Shown here: piece after piece, positions 24,654 to 33,370 of the stretch
Layout: the number at the start of each line of letters is the position of its first letter
Position numbering within the stretch: the stretch's first letter is position 1
NCBI GenBank assembly: GCA_900465675.1
Contig: UBJR01000009.1
Coordinates: 372,001-436,000, forward strand
DNA: 64,000 bases
Source: Hyphomicrobiales bacterium
GTDB taxonomy: Bacteria; Pseudomonadota; Alphaproteobacteria; Rhizobiales; Rhizobiaceae
Direction of reading: 5' to 3'
Notes under the pieces: model-generated
Database searches by the model: none
What the model was told of the DNA's origin: nothing
Seen by the model: the letters and a program-made list of their open reading frames with translations, nothing else
Translations under genes and position numbers: made by a program

Positions 24654-25790
24654 ATGTCGCAAAATAGCGCTTATCAGCCGCAGATTTCCATGCGAATGTC
24701 GCTTTCAGAACATCTAAGCGACGCATTCCACGCACCAATAGCGCATCGCCCTCCAGCATGGATTTTGCTCATGAACAAGATGCTGACCAAGAAGCGCTCA
24801 CTCGTCTTCTTTATGGTTCCCCAGTTCACCATGCTGCCCTTTTCGGCGGCGATCGACACGCTGCGTATCGCCAACCGCATGCTCGGCTATCAGGCCTATA
24901 CGTGGCGCCTCACCTCGGTTGACGGCAACAAGGTCTATTCTTCCTGCGGCATCGGCGTCGAAGCCAATTCCTCGCTCGCCGAAGAGCGCCGCCATCTCGG
25001 CGGCGAGAACCGCCCGAGCATGGTGCTGGTCTGTTCGGGCATCGATGTCGAGGATTTCAACAACAAGTCGGTCAATGCCTGGCTTCGTGAAAGCTATAAC
25101 CGCGGCGTCGCCGTCGGCAGTCTCTGTACGGGCGCGCATGTGCTTGCTCAGGCCGGGCTCCTGAATGGCAAGCGCTGCGCGATCCACTGGGAAAACCTGC
25201 CGGGCTTCTCCGAAGCCTTCCCGCAGGCGGAGGTCTATGCCGACCTCTATGAAGTGGACAGCAATCTCTATACCTGCGCCGGCGGCACTGCCTCACTGGA
25301 CATGATGCTGAACCTCGTCGGCCAGGATTTCGGCGAGAGCCTCGTCAACCGCATCTGTGAGCAGCACCTGACGGACCGCGTCCGCAGCCCGCACGACCGC
25401 CAGCGCCTGCCGCTGCGCGCTCGCCTCGGCGTCCAGAACGCCAAGGTTCTCTCCATTATCGAGCTGATGGAAGGCAATCTTGCGGAGCCGCTGTCGCTGC
25501 TGGAAATCGCCGATGGCGCCGGTCTTTCGCGCCGCCAGATCGAGCGCCTGTTCCGTCAGGAAATGGGCCGCTCCCCTGCCCGCTACTATCTCGAGATCCG
25601 CCTCGACCGCGCCCGCCATCTGCTGGTGCAGTCGTCGATGCCTGTCGTCGAAGTGGCGGTCGCCTGCGGTTTCGTCTCCGCTTCGCACTTCTCCAAGTGT
25701 TATCGCGAACTCTACAACCGCTCGCCCCAGCAGGAGCGCGCCGAGCGCAAGATGACGATGGCGACCGCGCGTCAGGCGCTGGCAGCCTGA
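24654..25790 (+). CDS. GlxA-family transcriptional regulator (DJ-1/PfpI domain plus AraC HTH)
   Basis: This protein has 378 residues from 24654, or 339 from an alternative ATG at 24772. The N-terminal DJ-1/PfpI-like domain has SLCTGAHVLAQAGLLNGKRCAIHWE with the nucleophile-elbow Cys. The C-terminal AraC/XylS domain has two HTH units (LLEIADGAGLSRRQIERLFRQEMGRSPARYYLEIRLDRARHLL and VVEVAVACGFVSASHFSKCYRELYNRSP). Family members often control betaine/carnitine catabolism or arginine metabolism; the target here is not evident. The core homology starts at KRSLVFFMVPQFTMLPFSAAID, so the later start is quite possible. Confidence 0.88.
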   Translation: MSQNSAYQPQISMRMSLSEHLSDAFHAPIAHRPPAWILLMNKMLTKKRSLVFFMVPQFTMLPFSAAIDTLRIANRMLGYQAYTWRLTSVDGNKVYSSCGIGVEANSSLAEERRHLGGENRPSMVLVCSGIDVEDFNNKSVNAWLRESYNRGVAVGSLCTGAHVLAQAGLLNGKRCAIHWENLPGFSEAFPQAEVYADLYEVDSNLYTCAGGTASLDMMLNLVGQDFGESLVNRICEQHLTDRVRSPHDRQRLPLRARLGVQNAKVLSIIELMEGNLAEPLSLLEIADGAGLSRRQIERLFRQEMGRSPARYYLEIRLDRARHLLVQSSMPVVEVAVACGFVSASHFSKCYRELYNRSPQQERAERKMTMATARQALAA

Positions 25791-25811
25791 AAACCAGACG
25801 ATTGAGATCGA

Positions 25812-25842
25812 AAATGCGAAGCGGCGTCTATTGCGCCGCTTC
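25812..25842. terminator. Convergent terminator hairpin
   Basis: The 9-bp perfect stem GAAGCGGCG (25818-25826)/CGCCGCTTC (25834-25842) lies between the GlxA and GGDEF genes and overlaps the last codons of the latter. GCATTTTCG follows on the minus strand. Confidence 0.55.
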
Positions 25843-27159
25843 CTGCGTCATGCGGGCATCCGAATAGACCATGTTGCGGCCCTTGTGCTTGGCCATATAG
25901 AGAAACTGGTCAGCAGCATTCAGATAGTTCTCGAAGCTCTCGTAGCCGGCAATCTCGGCAACGCCGATCGAAACGGTCACCGACAGCTCCTCGTCATCAG
26001 CCGATACCTTCAGCCGTGACAGATCGGACCGGACTTCGTCGCACAGCTTTGTGGCGGCATGCGAATCCATCATCGGAAACAAGATCGCGAATTCCTCGCC
26101 GCCGAGCCGCGAGAGAAGATTGTCGCTGCCCTCGAAGATCGTTGCCAGGCGCGCGGCGACGGCGATCAGAACCTTGTCGCCGATCTCATGGCCATAAGTA
26201 TCGTTCAGCCGCTTGAAGTGGTCGATGTCGAGAATGGCAACCGAGCTTACCGCCTTCTGGCGCAGACACTGGTTCACGACTTTGGGGCCTGAATCGTAGA
26301 AATAGCGGCGATTGTAGAGGCCGGTGAGATAATCGCAGGCCGCCGCCGCCCTCAGCTGCTTCAACTGCGTCAGCGTCTCGACATTGTTGGCGATCCGGCA
26401 CTGCAGCTCTTCGGCAACGAAGGGCCGGTAGACGAAATCGCTGGCGCCGGCCTTCAGGAAACTCGCCGACAGCATCCTGTCGTTCGACGAAGACACGCCG
26501 ATCACCCGGATCTTGTCGGATCCGAACCGGTGGCGGATACGCCGCGTCAGCTCGTAGCCGCTCATATCGGGCATATGATGGTCGGTAACCACAAGCTCAA
26601 TATCGCTGTATGCCTCCAGCGCCGCCAGCGCCTCAAGTCCGGAATTCGCCTCGACCACCATATATTGCTGCGCCGTCAGCAGATCGACCAGGACCTGGCG
26701 GGCGGATTGGACGTCATCGACGACGAGAACCCGGGTCTTGCGGTTCAGGATTGCCCTGCGCACGGTGCCAACCAGGTTATCGAGCGCAAACTCGTTGTCC
26801 TTGAGCACATAGTCGATGACGTTGCGCTCCATAATCCGGTTGCGCGTCGCAATGTCGAAGGTGGCGGTGAAGACGATGGCCGGGATCTTGTGCTCGATGG
26901 CGCAATCCAGTGCCTCGCCATAAGGCGAATCCGGCAGGTTCAGATCGACGACGGCCATCGTATAGCCATGCGGATCCTGGGCCAGCGCTTCCTGAAGCGC
27001 CTTGAGCGAAGGGCACGTCTTGACGTTGAGACCGAGCTCGGTCTGGAAGCGGTGGCACAAAACGGCAGAAAACATCCGGGAATCTTCAACCAGAAGTATT
27101 TTGTGCCCGCCAAAACGCGGCACAGAGCTATCCCGATTGAAATCCGCCTGAAAAGCCAT
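25828..27159 (-). CDS. PleD-like diguanylate cyclase with two receiver domains
   Basis: This 443-residue response regulator has the PleD layout. Receiver 1 (KILLVEDSRMFS... with MAVVDLNLPD) is followed by receiver 2 (VLVVDDVQSARQ... with VVTDHHMPDMSGYEL) and a GGDEF domain (DYLTGLYNRRYF, DIDHFKRLNDTYGHEIGD, RLGGEEFAILFP). The GGEEF active motif is intact, so c-di-GMP synthesis is expected on phosphorylation. I see no clear RxxD inhibitory site. The start at 27159 (MAFQADFNRDSS) avoids a 26-residue low-quality extension. The double-receiver part is paralogous to the next upstream gene at 27370. Confidence 0.9.
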   Translation of the reverse strand: MAFQADFNRDSSVPRFGGHKILLVEDSRMFSAVLCHRFQTELGLNVKTCPSLKALQEALAQDPHGYTMAVVDLNLPDSPYGEALDCAIEHKIPAIVFTATFDIATRNRIMERNVIDYVLKDNEFALDNLVGTVRRAILNRKTRVLVVDDVQSARQVLVDLLTAQQYMVVEANSGLEALAALEAYSDIELVVTDHHMPDMSGYELTRRIRHRFGSDKIRVIGVSSSNDRMLSASFLKAGASDFVYRPFVAEELQCRIANNVETLTQLKQLRAAAACDYLTGLYNRRYFYDSGPKVVNQCLRQKAVSSVAILDIDHFKRLNDTYGHEIGDKVLIAVAARLATIFEGSDNLLSRLGGEEFAILFPMMDSHAATKLCDEVRSDLSRLKVSADDEELSVTVSIGVAEIAGYESFENYLNAADQFLYMAKHKGRNMVYSDARMTQEAAQ

Positions 27160-27369
27160 CCAGTCCCTTACTCCCCGCGGCGCCTGGAGCAGCCGAATCG
27201 GCTGTCCCCATAACAGCTTGGACGATAGCGGACACACCCAATTGGGTGAAGAGGCAGAACAGGCTCAAAATAACCTGAAATTGCAGAAATTCGAAGTCTC
27301 TTAACAACGGCAGCAGGTCCCCGCGTCGATCGGGGACCTTCCATACTCCGCGGCTCAGGATCACTCGTC

Positions 27370-28200
27370 TCAGGCAACCGCCCGTTCCCGTTTCATCGTC
27401 TTGATTTGCAGCAATGTGTCGAGGTTCTGATTGACGCGGCAATAGAACTCCTCGTCGATGAACGGACGCAGCATGAAATCGTTCCCGCCGGCCTTCAGGA
27501 AGCGCGCCGACAACAGCCGGTTCGACGACGACGAGACGCCGATGATGCGCAGTTCGTGGGAGCCGATGCTGGCGCGAATGCGGCGCGTCAGTTCAAAGCC
27601 GTCAATGTCAGGCATGTTGTAATCGGTGACCATCAGGCCGATATCGCGGTTGGCCTTGAGGATCTCGAGCGCCTTGGCTCCGCTTTCGGCAACGCTGACG
27701 CGGAAATTATAGCGCTTCAGGCGGCTGGAGAGCAGCGCGCGGGCCGTGGCGCTGTCATCGACGATCAGCACGTGATGACGCTTGTTGGTGAGGAATCGGC
27801 AAATGGATTCGGCCAGCAGATCGACGGCGAAAACATTGTCCTTGAGGATGTAGTCGACGATATCCTTGGCCATCAGTTCGTCGCGCAGGCCTTCGTGGAA
27901 AGTGCCGGTAAAGACGATCGTCGGGATGCTGAGGTCCACCAGATATTCGAGCGCTTCACCCTTTTCGGCGCCGGGAAGATTGATGTTCGAGATTGCTAGC
28001 GTGATCGGGTCGGAGGACTTGTCATAGGCCAGCTGGAGGTCTTCGAAATTGCGGCAGACCTCGACATTGATATCAAAAAGCTCCTTGAGCCGAGCGCTGA
28101 TCATCGACGTGAAGACATTGGAATCTTCCGCGAGAATAATACGCGCACCCGCAAACATTTCGCCGGAATATTGCATTCCCGAAATACCTAAAAACGACAT
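27370..28200 (-). CDS. Double-receiver response regulator without output domain
   Basis: This 276-residue protein is built from two CheY-like receivers. The first (RIILAEDSNVFTSM...) has LAISNINLPGAEKGEAL where the phospho-acceptor Asp should be, so it reads Asn. The second (VLIVDDSATARALL... MVTDYNMPDIDGFEL) keeps the Asp. It closely parallels the two receivers of the adjacent GGDEF protein, including VFTGTFHEGLRDELMAKDIVDYILKDN and VIGVSSSSNRLLSA.FLKAG.NDF. It may act as a phosphorelay adaptor or competitor for that protein. AAAGG precedes the ATG. The 169 bp between the two genes contain a perfect 9-bp hairpin at 27315-27339 that may end this transcript. Confidence 0.88.
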   Translation of the reverse strand: MSFLGISGMQYSGEMFAGARIILAEDSNVFTSMISARLKELFDINVEVCRNFEDLQLAYDKSSDPITLAISNINLPGAEKGEALEYLVDLSIPTIVFTGTFHEGLRDELMAKDIVDYILKDNVFAVDLLAESICRFLTNKRHHVLIVDDSATARALLSSRLKRYNFRVSVAESGAKALEILKANRDIGLMVTDYNMPDIDGFELTRRIRASIGSHELRIIGVSSSSNRLLSARFLKAGGNDFMLRPFIDEEFYCRVNQNLDTLLQIKTMKRERAVA

Positions 28201-28413
28201 AGCAAAACCTTTGAATGAAAATGTGTCCCTGGATGAGACAGATATATCAATTCATTTGAATAATGATTAATCGAGGCACCCGGAAAACCCGCCCGGAAGT
28301 TCTTGCAGATCGCGGCAAATGCTTTCTTATTCTTATGATTAAGAGAGTGTGCGCGCGCATACCGGTGAGGCTGCGAAAACCGCAGCCCTGCGCGGCCAGG
28401 GTGCAGGCCCCGG

Positions 28414-28677
28414 CTACTTGATGACGGCCGAGCCCTTGACGATATCGATCGTCTCTCCGCCATCAAGCCCGATCCGGTCGCCATCAGGTGCGGTCATGAA
28501 GCACCCGGACGCACACAGCGTCTCGGAAGCGCCGCTATCGACGACGATCTCGACCTTGTTGCCGCCTTCGGTGATGACAACCACGACGGCGGCGGGATCG
28601 GTATTGGTGACGGTTGCCGCCCACACGTTTGCAGCGGCAAAGAGGGAAAGAAGCAGTCCAACGGCAAGTCTTGCCAT
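28414..28677 (-). CDS. Small secreted protein (87 aa), unknown function
   Basis: An 87-residue protein with a clear signal peptide (MARLAVGLLLSLFAAANVWA) and a mature part rich in beta-branched residues (VVVVITEGGNKVEIVVDSGASETLCASGCFMTAPDGDRIGLDGGETIDIVKG). Two Cys (CASGC) may form a disulfide in the periplasm. The SD is weak. No domain is recognised. It is flanked by 213 bp upstream (to 28200) with no gene visible. Confidence 0.65.
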   Translation of the reverse strand: MARLAVGLLLSLFAAANVWAATVTNTDPAAVVVVITEGGNKVEIVVDSGASETLCASGCFMTAPDGDRIGLDGGETIDIVKGSAVIK

Positions 28678-28800
28678 TCACAACGGCGCCTGTAGGCGCC
28701 CTCCCCAAGGGCTTATCGGCGCTGCTGCCCCCAGCAGCGAAAACCCGATTGCCAGGATCTTATAGCCAACGGCGCGTGAATGGCCGCTGAATAAGACCCC

Positions 28801-31389
28801 TTACCCCTTGAGAGTGCCATCGGCGGCCTTGCCGCGCAACTGGCGGACGGAGCCACCATCATCCTTCGGCGTTTTATCCTGAAGATTTTCCTCCATCGAC
28901 GGCTTTGCCGCTGGCGCTGGAGGCAAAGCATTCTCGCGATGATAGGTGATGTCGCTCTGCGGCAGCGGAATCTCGATGCCCTCTTCCCTGAACCGCTTGA
29001 GGATGGCGATGCGCAAACCGTTGCGCACCTTCAGGCCGTCGCCCATATCGGCGAGCATGAAGCGCAGTTCGAAATCCAGCGAATAGGTGCCGAAGCGCAG
29101 GAACTCCACATGCGGTTCCGGATTACGCAGCACCTGCGGTACGGCGTTCACCAGCTCCAAGAGGATATCCATCACCTTCTGCGGATCCGCCTCGTAGCTG
29201 ACGGACACCGGAATTTCCGAACGGCCGACCTTGTTGCGATGCGTCCAGTTGCCAACCGCGGCATTGATCAGCTCCGAATTCGGCACGATGATCGACTGCT
29301 TGCGGAAGGTCTCGATCTCTGTGGCGCGCACCGAGATACGCGTGACAATACCCTCGGCCGTGCCTGAGACGACATGGTCGCCGACCTTGAACGGCCGCTC
29401 GACCAGCAGGATCAGGCCGGAAACGAAATTCGAGACGATGTTCTGCAGGCCAAAACCGATACCGACCGACAGGGCAGAGGCGACGAGCGCCAGGCTCGAA
29501 AGGTCGATGCCAGCAGCCGAGACGCCGACGATCGCCGCAACGCCGACACCGAGATAGCCGATGCCGGTCTTGACCGAGTTGCGAACGCCGATATCGACAT
29601 GGCTCCGCGCCATGACATTGCCGTCAAGCCAGCGCTGCACCCAGCGCGTCACCAGATAGCCGCCGGCAAACAGCAGGATGCCCGTAAATATCCCCACCAG
29701 CGAAATGCTGATGCCGCCAAGGCGAACCTCGGTGAACAGCCTGTAGGCGATCTGCTGGAGATCCTGGATATGGAAGCCCCAGAGAAGGAGCACGAGCGGT
29801 ATGCCGGTCATCAACGCCACGGCATAGATCGCAAGACCTGCTACAAGGCCCGCCTGATCGATGGCAACCGCCCCCAGCTTGAAACGCTGGCTGAGGAAGC
29901 GGCCGATGAAAGTGTCGCCGAACGTCTCCGTCTTCGAGATCGCCTTGCCCGACAGCAAGCCGATATAAGTGGTGACGACGATCGCGCCCGTGATGATCAA
30001 CTGGGTTGCGACGAAGCGTGCCAGGCCAACATAGCCCGTCAGCGCGGTGACGATCAGGCCGACGCCAAGCACCCTCAGGATGATCGCCATGCCGCGCGGC
30101 CAATGGCGGCCCGGCGCATCCGGATCGCCGCCCCGGGCGAGCATCGGCCGTCCGAAAGAAGCGGCAATCAGGATCAAACCGATGATCATCGCGGCGATCA
30201 GGCTGCGCACCACGGTCAGAACCAGCGGCGATCCCATCGCCTCGCTGACGCTGCCGAACAGATAATCGAGCGCGTTGACGACAGCCATGGCCAGCAGGCA
30301 GGCGCCGATCGACTGTGCGCCGCGATTGGAAAGCCTGACCAGCCGCCAATGCGGTTCGCGCGGTGCAAACACGGCATTGGTGAAACGCCGAACGAAATAG
30401 ATGAGCCCGATCGCACCAAACAGCGCGGCAATCACAGGGGCGATATCCGGCCGGAGCACATTGAAACTGTCGAGGAAGAAATAGGACGTGACGAGCAGTG
30501 CGGCCAGCGACGATGTGCGGATCACCGTTGCCCAGAACGCAATCGACAGGCGGCTGATGTAGCTCGGATGCTCGATGCCATCGTCGCGCTTCAGGTAGCC
30601 GCCGAAGATCCGGTAGCCCCCCGACAACAGGATCAGCGCGGTCGCCAGCGACAGCAAGAGCGCGGTGAACAGCGGCAACCGCTTGAACTTCCAGACGAAC
30701 ACCATCCAGCCGGTCATGGCGTCGTTGAACTTGCCGATCTCGGTGAGGAAGGCGCTGCCGGCATCGTCGAGAACCGACATCGACACATCGGTGCGGCGCA
30801 GAAGCGTTGCGGCAAACAGACGGCGGCGGGTTTCGGCAACCTCGTTGATCAGCTTGTTGACCGCCATCGACAGGTTCTCGGCATCACCAGTCACGGCGTT
30901 GATCTGCGACCGCTCGGCGGTCAGCGCGTTGCGCTCGTTGGTGACGATCTCCGCTTCCGGCGGCTGCCCGTCCTTCGGCGGCTCGCCGATTTCGGCAAGG
31001 CGGTTCTTGATCTGGTCGAAGCGCGGACGCAGGCCGACGGATGTAGCGATCACGGCACGGCCGAGCTCGTCGACCTGACCGGAGAGCGTCACCAGCCCAT
31101 CGTCATTGTCGGAATTGACTTTGGCGCTCTCCTGATAGGCCGCGAGCTTCTTCTTCGCCGCCTCGATATCCTTCAGCGCCTGATCGAGGCCGCTATTAGC
31201 AAGCGGCGCATCTGCGGCCGGGGCCGGAGTTGCGGCGGCCGCAGGAGCGGGTGCCGGCTGCGGTTGGGAAACGGCGGGAGCAGCGGGCTGTGTGACCTGC
31301 GCCAGCGGCACACCCACGGACTGAACGAGCGTCGCCAGCGTCAGCGCCACGAGTACGAAGGGTCGAAGCAGGAAATGGTTGAGCCGCAA
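28801..31389 (-). CDS. Large MscS-family mechanosensitive channel (MscK/YbiO-like)
   Basis: This 862-residue inner-membrane protein has a signal peptide (MRLNHFLLRPFVLVALTLATLVQSVG), a Pro/Ala-rich segment and a periplasmic coiled-coil region (LDQALKDIEAAKKKLAAYQESAK). About ten transmembrane helices follow. The C-terminal MscS core is SLALVASALSVGIGFGLQNIVSNFVSGLILLVERPFKVGDHV, followed by the beta domain (GTAEGIVTRISVRATEIETFRKQSIIVPNSELINAAVGNWTH). It should release solutes on hypo-osmotic shock. The tail after residue 800 is hydrophilic. A large antisense open frame over it is a codon-bias shadow. Confidence 0.9.
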   Translation of the reverse strand: MRLNHFLLRPFVLVALTLATLVQSVGVPLAQVTQPAAPAVSQPQPAPAPAAAATPAPAADAPLANSGLDQALKDIEAAKKKLAAYQESAKVNSDNDDGLVTLSGQVDELGRAVIATSVGLRPRFDQIKNRLAEIGEPPKDGQPPEAEIVTNERNALTAERSQINAVTGDAENLSMAVNKLINEVAETRRRLFAATLLRRTDVSMSVLDDAGSAFLTEIGKFNDAMTGWMVFVWKFKRLPLFTALLLSLATALILLSGGYRIFGGYLKRDDGIEHPSYISRLSIAFWATVIRTSSLAALLVTSYFFLDSFNVLRPDIAPVIAALFGAIGLIYFVRRFTNAVFAPREPHWRLVRLSNRGAQSIGACLLAMAVVNALDYLFGSVSEAMGSPLVLTVVRSLIAAMIIGLILIAASFGRPMLARGGDPDAPGRHWPRGMAIILRVLGVGLIVTALTGYVGLARFVATQLIITGAIVVTTYIGLLSGKAISKTETFGDTFIGRFLSQRFKLGAVAIDQAGLVAGLAIYAVALMTGIPLVLLLWGFHIQDLQQIAYRLFTEVRLGGISISLVGIFTGILLFAGGYLVTRWVQRWLDGNVMARSHVDIGVRNSVKTGIGYLGVGVAAIVGVSAAGIDLSSLALVASALSVGIGFGLQNIVSNFVSGLILLVERPFKVGDHVVSGTAEGIVTRISVRATEIETFRKQSIIVPNSELINAAVGNWTHRNKVGRSEIPVSVSYEADPQKVMDILLELVNAVPQVLRNPEPHVEFLRFGTYSLDFELRFMLADMGDGLKVRNGLRIAILKRFREEGIEIPLPQSDITYHRENALPPAPAAKPSMEENLQDKTPKDDGGSVRQLRGKAADGTLKG

Positions 31390-31477
31390 AATAATCCCCG
31401 CAGGATTCGCTTTTATCGATGAGGCCGCTTCTTATAGCAAAGAAAGGCGACAGAAAGGCGGAAGTCGAAATCCGCCG

Positions 31478-32029
31478 TTAGAAGCCTGCGCCGGGCTTTG
31501 ACAGATACGCAAGTTCTGCCGCGCTGGAATCGCGCCCGACAATGGGGTTCCGATGCGGGAAGCGTCCGTAAGCAGCAATCACCTCCCGGTGACGCCGGGC
31601 ATAATCTGCATATTCCTCATCGCCGAGAGCCGCAAACAGCGCCACCGAGCGATCCTGCTCTGCCAGCACCTCGGAATGCTCGAACGGCATGTAGACGAAA
31701 CAGCGATGCGCCGCGTCGATCGCCATGTCGGCGCCCGCATCGACGGCAAGCTTCGCTTCACGCAGTGCCAGAGGATCAGTGGCAAAAGCGAGAGGCGTCG
31801 CTCTGTAGATATTCCGCGGAAACTGGTCGAGCACGATGATTGCCGCCAGCCGCTGCTCCGGGCTCGCCCGCCATGTTTCCACGGCACCTCCGGCCAGAGC
31901 CAGATGCGTGTCGCGAAACCGCGCCGTGATTTCCGAGTCCAGCTCCGGGGACGAACGGAACCATTGATCGCGTCCGCATTCCTCCAGCCAGAAACGCAAA
32001 ACCTCATCGGGCGTACAGATCGCTGCCAA
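31478..32029 (-). CDS. DUF924 family protein
   Basis: This 183-residue DUF924 protein has VLRFWLEECGRDQWF at the N-terminus, IIVLDQFPRNIYRATPLAFATDPLALREA in the middle and RCFVYMPFEHSEVLAEQDRSVALF. It has a tetratricopeptide-like helical fold; the molecular function is unknown. The start appears to be TTG at 32029, supported by GGAGG six bases upstream and by the absence of any in-frame ATG near the conserved N-terminus. It begins 13 bases after the stop of the receiver-histidine kinase gene, so the two are likely co-transcribed. Confidence 0.85.
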   Translation of the reverse strand: MAAICTPDEVLRFWLEECGRDQWFRSSPELDSEITARFRDTHLALAGGAVETWRASPEQRLAAIIVLDQFPRNIYRATPLAFATDPLALREAKLAVDAGADMAIDAAHRCFVYMPFEHSEVLAEQDRSVALFAALGDEEYADYARRHREVIAAYGRFPHRNPIVGRDSSAAELAYLSKPGAGF

Positions 32030-32042
32030 TACGGCCTCCAGC

Positions 32043-33098
32043 TCAGTTGATCGAAAAGACGAGCGTAGCCCGGGTGCCGCGGTGCTGGCGGTCGTAACCG
32101 AGCTCGGATTTCAGACTTGCGGCCATTGCCGTCAGTATCTTTGTGCCGAGACCGGTTCCCTTGGCCGGGCTTGCATCGTCGAACCCCGCACCGTCGTCCT
32201 CGACGATCACGGAAAGCTGGCCATCCGTATGGTCAATGATGACGCGAACCTCACCCTCGACGCCGTCGCCATAGGCATATTTGAAGGCGTTGGTCACCAG
32301 TTCGCTGACGATCAAGCCGAGCGTGATCACCTTGTCGGTGGCGAGATTGACCGCCTGCGCCGTCAGTACCACGCGATGCGGCCGCTTGTCGTCACGCATC
32401 GACGCTTCGAGTTCGCTGAGCAGGCTGCCTAGATACTCATCGATCTGGACGGTACCGACCTGCCGGTTCGTATAGAGGCGGCGGTGTACGCTGGCGATCG
32501 CGTTGATGCGCATCTGCGTTTCCTGCAGCGCGTCGATCGCCACCTGATCCGTCGTCACCGAAGACTGCATGCGGATCAGCGCGCCGACAAGCCCAAGGCT
32601 GTTGGCGATGCGGTGGTTGACCTCGGCGAGCAGCATTTCCGCGTGGTCGCGCTGCTGGCGGATAACCTCCTGCGCATGCGCCGTGTCGCGGCGGAACCGC
32701 GCCCGCTCCAGCCCCTGCTGGAGGGCCGCCGCCAGAAGGTCGAAATAGTCGTGCGAGATTCCCTTCAGCACATAGTCGTCGGCGCCGGCCTTCAGGGCCG
32801 CGACGGCAACGCTGGTATCGCCGGAAGCCGTTGCATAGATGACCGGCGGATGATCCGGCAGCTCCATCAGCTTCGGCAAAATGTCGAGCCCGGTCTCGGC
32901 CTTCAGGAAATGGTCCAGAATGACGGCATCGATTGCACCTTCGGCAACCCGCTTCAGGCCGGTTGCGCCATCTTCGGCCCATTCGACGGTGAAGCCGCGC
33001 CGCGACAGATTCCGGCGCATTAGCATGGCCAGTGCTTCATCGTCGTCGATGTAGAGGATACGGATCGTCTTCTCCGTATCGCCTTTGACCTCACCCAT
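32043..33098 (-). CDS. Hybrid receiver / HisKA_2-type histidine kinase
   Basis: This 351-residue protein has an N-terminal receiver (ILYIDDDEALAMLMRRNLSRRGF, phospho-Asp in AVILDHFLKAETGLDIL, KAGADDYVLKG). A HisKA_2/HWE-like kinase follows, with the phospho-His in LLAEVNHRIANSLGLVGALIRMQ and an ATPase domain (LIVSELVTNAFKYAYGD, EDDGAGFD, GTGLGTKILTAMAASL). Such soluble kinases act in general stress or light-type signalling in alphaproteobacteria. GGAGG before the ATG at 33098 decides the start over an in-frame ATG at 33182. No membrane or PAS sensor is present, so input comes through the receiver. Confidence 0.88.
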   Translation of the reverse strand: MGEVKGDTEKTIRILYIDDDEALAMLMRRNLSRRGFTVEWAEDGATGLKRVAEGAIDAVILDHFLKAETGLDILPKLMELPDHPPVIYATASGDTSVAVAALKAGADDYVLKGISHDYFDLLAAALQQGLERARFRRDTAHAQEVIRQQRDHAEMLLAEVNHRIANSLGLVGALIRMQSSVTTDQVAIDALQETQMRINAIASVHRRLYTNRQVGTVQIDEYLGSLLSELEASMRDDKRPHRVVLTAQAVNLATDKVITLGLIVSELVTNAFKYAYGDGVEGEVRVIIDHTDGQLSVIVEDDGAGFDDASPAKGTGLGTKILTAMAASLKSELGYDRQHRGTRATLVFSIN

Positions 33099-33370
33099 TC
33101 CGCCTCCGGACTCTGCCGCGCAGAAACGTGGCAGCCTGTCGGCCGAATCGTCTGCTCCCGATTGTGGTATTGCATCGATCATCGCGCGTAAACAGCGGCA
33201 AATCCTCCGCTTCCCGGCAACTGAATCGACTGTCCGATTTCAAACGAACTCATCCGGCAATAAGACCTCAGCCTCCCGGAAGAACCGGCAGAGGCGCAAT
33301 ATGTGAAAGGTAAAACTCAGGAAGACACACTCACCCGCGCTGAAAACGCCTGCGGGCGGAAATGGTTCCA

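Noticed and set aside
29374..31422. 682-codon plus-strand open frame
   Set aside because: It lies antisense to the MscS channel gene, whose signal peptide, helices and core motif are convincing. The composition is typical of a complementary-strand artefact.
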